Shown: positions 62,350 to 64,000 of the stretch, one piece after another | How positions within the stretch are numbered: position 1 is the stretch's first letter | Layout of the letters: the number at the start of each line of letters is the position of its first letter | Assembly (NCBI RefSeq): GCF_904424705.1 | Contig: NZ_CAJGBF010000001.1 | Span: 372,001 to 436,000 of the forward strand | Reading direction: 5' to 3' | Source of the DNA: Rossellomorea arthrocnemi | GTDB lineage: Bacteria > Bacillota > Bacilli > Bacillales > Bacillaceae_B | DNA length: 64,000 nucleotides | Translations under genes and position numbers: made by a program | The notes under the pieces: generated by a model | The model's input: only the letters and a program-made list of their open reading frames with translations | Database searches by the model: none | What the model was told of the DNA's origin: nothing

Positions 62350-62376
62350 GAAGCACGGGGATGGTTCCCGTGCTTC
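62350..62376. terminator. GAAGCACGGG hairpin, GGGACGG family
   Basis: GAAGCACGGG and CCCGTGCTTC, a perfect 10-base stem with a seven-base loop. It lies between convergent genes; the core reads GGGATGG instead of GGGACGG. Confidence 0.7.
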
Positions 62377-62377
62377 T

Positions 62378-62865
62378 TTATAACGTCGCGGTATTCGCCT
62401 GATCTGCCTTCACACAATCCATCGCAATCACAAGCGCCAGAATTATCGTCTCTATCTTTTCCTCCATTATCTGCACCCTGTAACTGTCGCCCCAACTGAA
62501 CCATTCCTTGCCCACTTCTCCTACGACCCTTCCCTCGTGTAACACCTGAAACTCCATATCCATCCAGTTCCCTTTTACCTCAATGCCTCTCGCATCAATG
62601 GAATACTTGGCCGTCAGAAAGGATAATTCCTTCTTGATCGTCAAGACCTCTTGGCCATTCACTTCAACAAAGAATATCGGCAGAAAGCTCAACACCTTTT
62701 TCGTGATCAGAGCCACTTCTTCCCTGTCCTGATTCATGATGGAGAATGTCTTCGGGAACATCATAAAGCTTCCCACGACATAATAGACATCCTTCTCGTC
62801 CTGATCCTTCACGGTAATTTTTAGCTGAGACTGAATACCTTTTGTTTGATGTAAAGCTGTTTCAT
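62378..62865 (-). pseudogene. LURP-one/tubby-like protein, frameshifted near the N-terminus
   Basis: The ATG at 62865 follows a GGGGGG site and reads MKQLYIKQKVFSLS, the usual start of these proteins, then hits a stop. A shift of one base restores KITVKDQDEKDVYYVVGSF and the rest of the domain to 62378 (FSIMNQDREEVALI, IDARGIEVKGNWMDMEF). Together the parts match a full-length LURP-one-related protein of about 160 residues, like B. subtilis YxjI. Either a one-base deletion has inactivated the gene or the base is a sequencing error in the AAAAA run. Confidence 0.7.
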
Positions 62866-62977
62866 CGTAGCGCCCCCCACTTTACGTCTTTCCTTTATAT
62901 AAGATTGAGTTGAGTTTAAGTTCCAGAAACCCAAAACAAAAACCACCCCTTACAAAGGAATGGCCCATACTCCCGCT

Positions 62978-63976
62978 TTATCTCTCACACGCCCAGCCAT
63001 CTTTATCCCGGTCATGTTTCGATGCATATGCAGGATGATTGGAAGGAACTCCATCTGGATAGACTTTTCTCAGTTCGGTACAGTTTTGATAGTATTCTTG
63101 TTGCTGGGCAGCTGCCGGTTCTTCCATTGAGGTTGTGCTCGCGCTGGAACTGGATTTCGGTGTGGATGCTGTCGTTGTCTTCTTTTCTTCCTTTGGATCC
63201 AGATCCCCTTTAGTGGTCCCATTTTCACCGTATGCCCATAGCCCAGTTTCATTCTTCCTTGCTTCCCTTGCGAATTTCACGAAGTAGTCGCTGTACTTCA
63301 CATCCGGGTTGTAGGTGGATGGCTCTGCATATCCGTTTAATACCAGGTCGGCATTGAACATCTTGGTCCGGATCTCTTCTTCGTTCATGTCATCCTTAGG
63401 GACTTCAAGCCAGATAAGGCGCAGGGAACGATTATAACGGTCCGTTTCAGACACATCTTTTTGGAGCCAGACCGTTTTGCCTTCTAAATTCTCGGTCGTG
63501 TAATTACTTGCTTCTTTTCCGTATTCTTCTGTTCTCGTTGTCGACTCGGGGGTATTAACGCCGATAAATCGTACTTTTCTTCCATCCTTCAATTCGACCG
63601 TATCACCGTCGACCACGCGGGAGACCATCACTTCTTCCAGTCCGAATGTGTCGGCAAGCTCCTGCTGCTCTTTCTCAGGTTCCGCCTTCTTTTCTTCCTC
63701 AGCCTTCACCAGTTGATCGGCTTCCTTTTCAGCTTCCGCAGTGGCTGCTTTATCCACTTGATCTGAAGGAGCCGCACAGCCCCCGATGAGGACCCCCAGA
63801 ACTCCAAGTGTTATCAACCCGTTGGAGAACATGCTTCTGCCTTTTCTCTTTTGAGAAGTTTGATATAAACCAAACACCACGATCAATAGTCCAACCCATG
63901 CTACAGGCGTTATCATCGCCATAAGCAAGGTGAAAGTGGTGGCAGTGGTAGCTAAGGTCATAGGTAATCCCTTCAT
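62978..63976 (-). CDS. surface thermonuclease with SNase and excalibur domains
   Basis: 332 residues. Two hydrophobic N-terminal segments (about 8-37 and 50-64) anchor it outside the membrane; the second ends in a Gly-Gly-Cys (IGGCAAPSD), which might be lipidated. A Lys/Glu linker precedes the SNase fold (about 110-245) with VVDGDTVEL, VRFIGVNTPES and ETDRYNRSLRLIWLE holding the catalytic Arg, Glu and Arg. A Ser/Thr linker leads to the excalibur Ca-binding motif DRDKDGWACE at the C-terminus. It digests extracellular DNA or RNA. AGGTGCTGAA precedes the ATG. Confidence 0.9.
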   Translation of the reverse strand: MKGLPMTLATTATTFTLLMAMITPVAWVGLLIVVFGLYQTSQKRKGRSMFSNGLITLGVLGVLIGGCAAPSDQVDKAATAEAEKEADQLVKAEEEKKAEPEKEQQELADTFGLEEVMVSRVVDGDTVELKDGRKVRFIGVNTPESTTRTEEYGKEASNYTTENLEGKTVWLQKDVSETDRYNRSLRLIWLEVPKDDMNEEEIRTKMFNADLVLNGYAEPSTYNPDVKYSDYFVKFAREARKNETGLWAYGENGTTKGDLDPKEEKKTTTASTPKSSSSASTTSMEEPAAAQQQEYYQNCTELRKVYPDGVPSNHPAYASKHDRDKDGWACER

Positions 63977-64000
63977 TTCAGCACCTCATCACATATTTTC

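Overview
The window looks like the chromosome of an endospore-forming Bacillaceae bacterium (Bacillus or Rossellomorea-like). The base composition is low GC, ribosome binding sites are strong GGAGG types, TTG and GTG starts are common, two perfect cre-type (CcpA) motifs are present, and protein families are typical of Bacillus (XRE-TPR regulator, NERD protein, nuclease with an excalibur motif). No rRNA, tRNA, CRISPR array, integrase or transposase was seen.

Layout. 1-8 kb: ordinary accessory chromosome with an aldo/keto reductase (cut by the window edge), a secreted M14 carboxypeptidase, a DUF4129 membrane protein, an MFS exporter divergent from an XRE-TPR regulator, and small Bacillus-type proteins separated by dispersed hairpin repeats. 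8.0-23.4 kb: a catabolic island bounded by two direct repeats of about 245 bp. It encodes an apparently complete anthranilate/3-hydroxyanthranilate meta-cleavage route: FADH2-dependent hydroxylase, FMN/FAD reductase and FAD synthetase, 3-hydroxyanthranilate dioxygenase, ACMS decarboxylase, RidA-type deaminase, semialdehyde dehydrogenase, then oxalocrotonate decarboxylase, hydratase, aldolase and acetaldehyde dehydrogenase. A TRAP transporter, a tautomerase and two Crp/Fnr-type regulators complete it. The products would be pyruvate and acetyl-CoA.

24.1-57.6 kb: a defence island. It begins with a truncated SPP1-like phage replication module. Next comes a retron (PRTase-like protein, winged-helix protein, structured ncRNA with an a1/a2 pair, reverse transcriptase). 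Then follow a McrBC-type pair, a MazG-like protein, an XRE regulator, an OLD-family ATPase/TOPRIM nuclease, and a type I restriction-modification operon with an extra single-TRD specificity gene. A tight four-gene helicase-nuclease operon comes next (AddA-like helicase, AddB-like Cys-containing protein, second UvrD-like helicase, PC4-like ssDNA-binding protein), then a GmrSD-type DUF262/DUF1524 protein and three poorly characterised genes (membrane protein, DUF4145-like, DUF6946-like). The helicase-nuclease operon with its neighbours is the best candidate for a less-described system.

57.6-64 kb: return to accessory chromosome, with a membrane-anchored protein, a NERD gene broken by a frameshift, an alpha/beta hydrolase, an MFS transporter, a ferritin-like coat-type protein, a frameshifted LURP-one/tubby-like gene and a surface nuclease. 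GGGACGG/GGGAC-type hairpin repeats lie throughout the non-defence parts, often as terminators and often at sites of gene decay.
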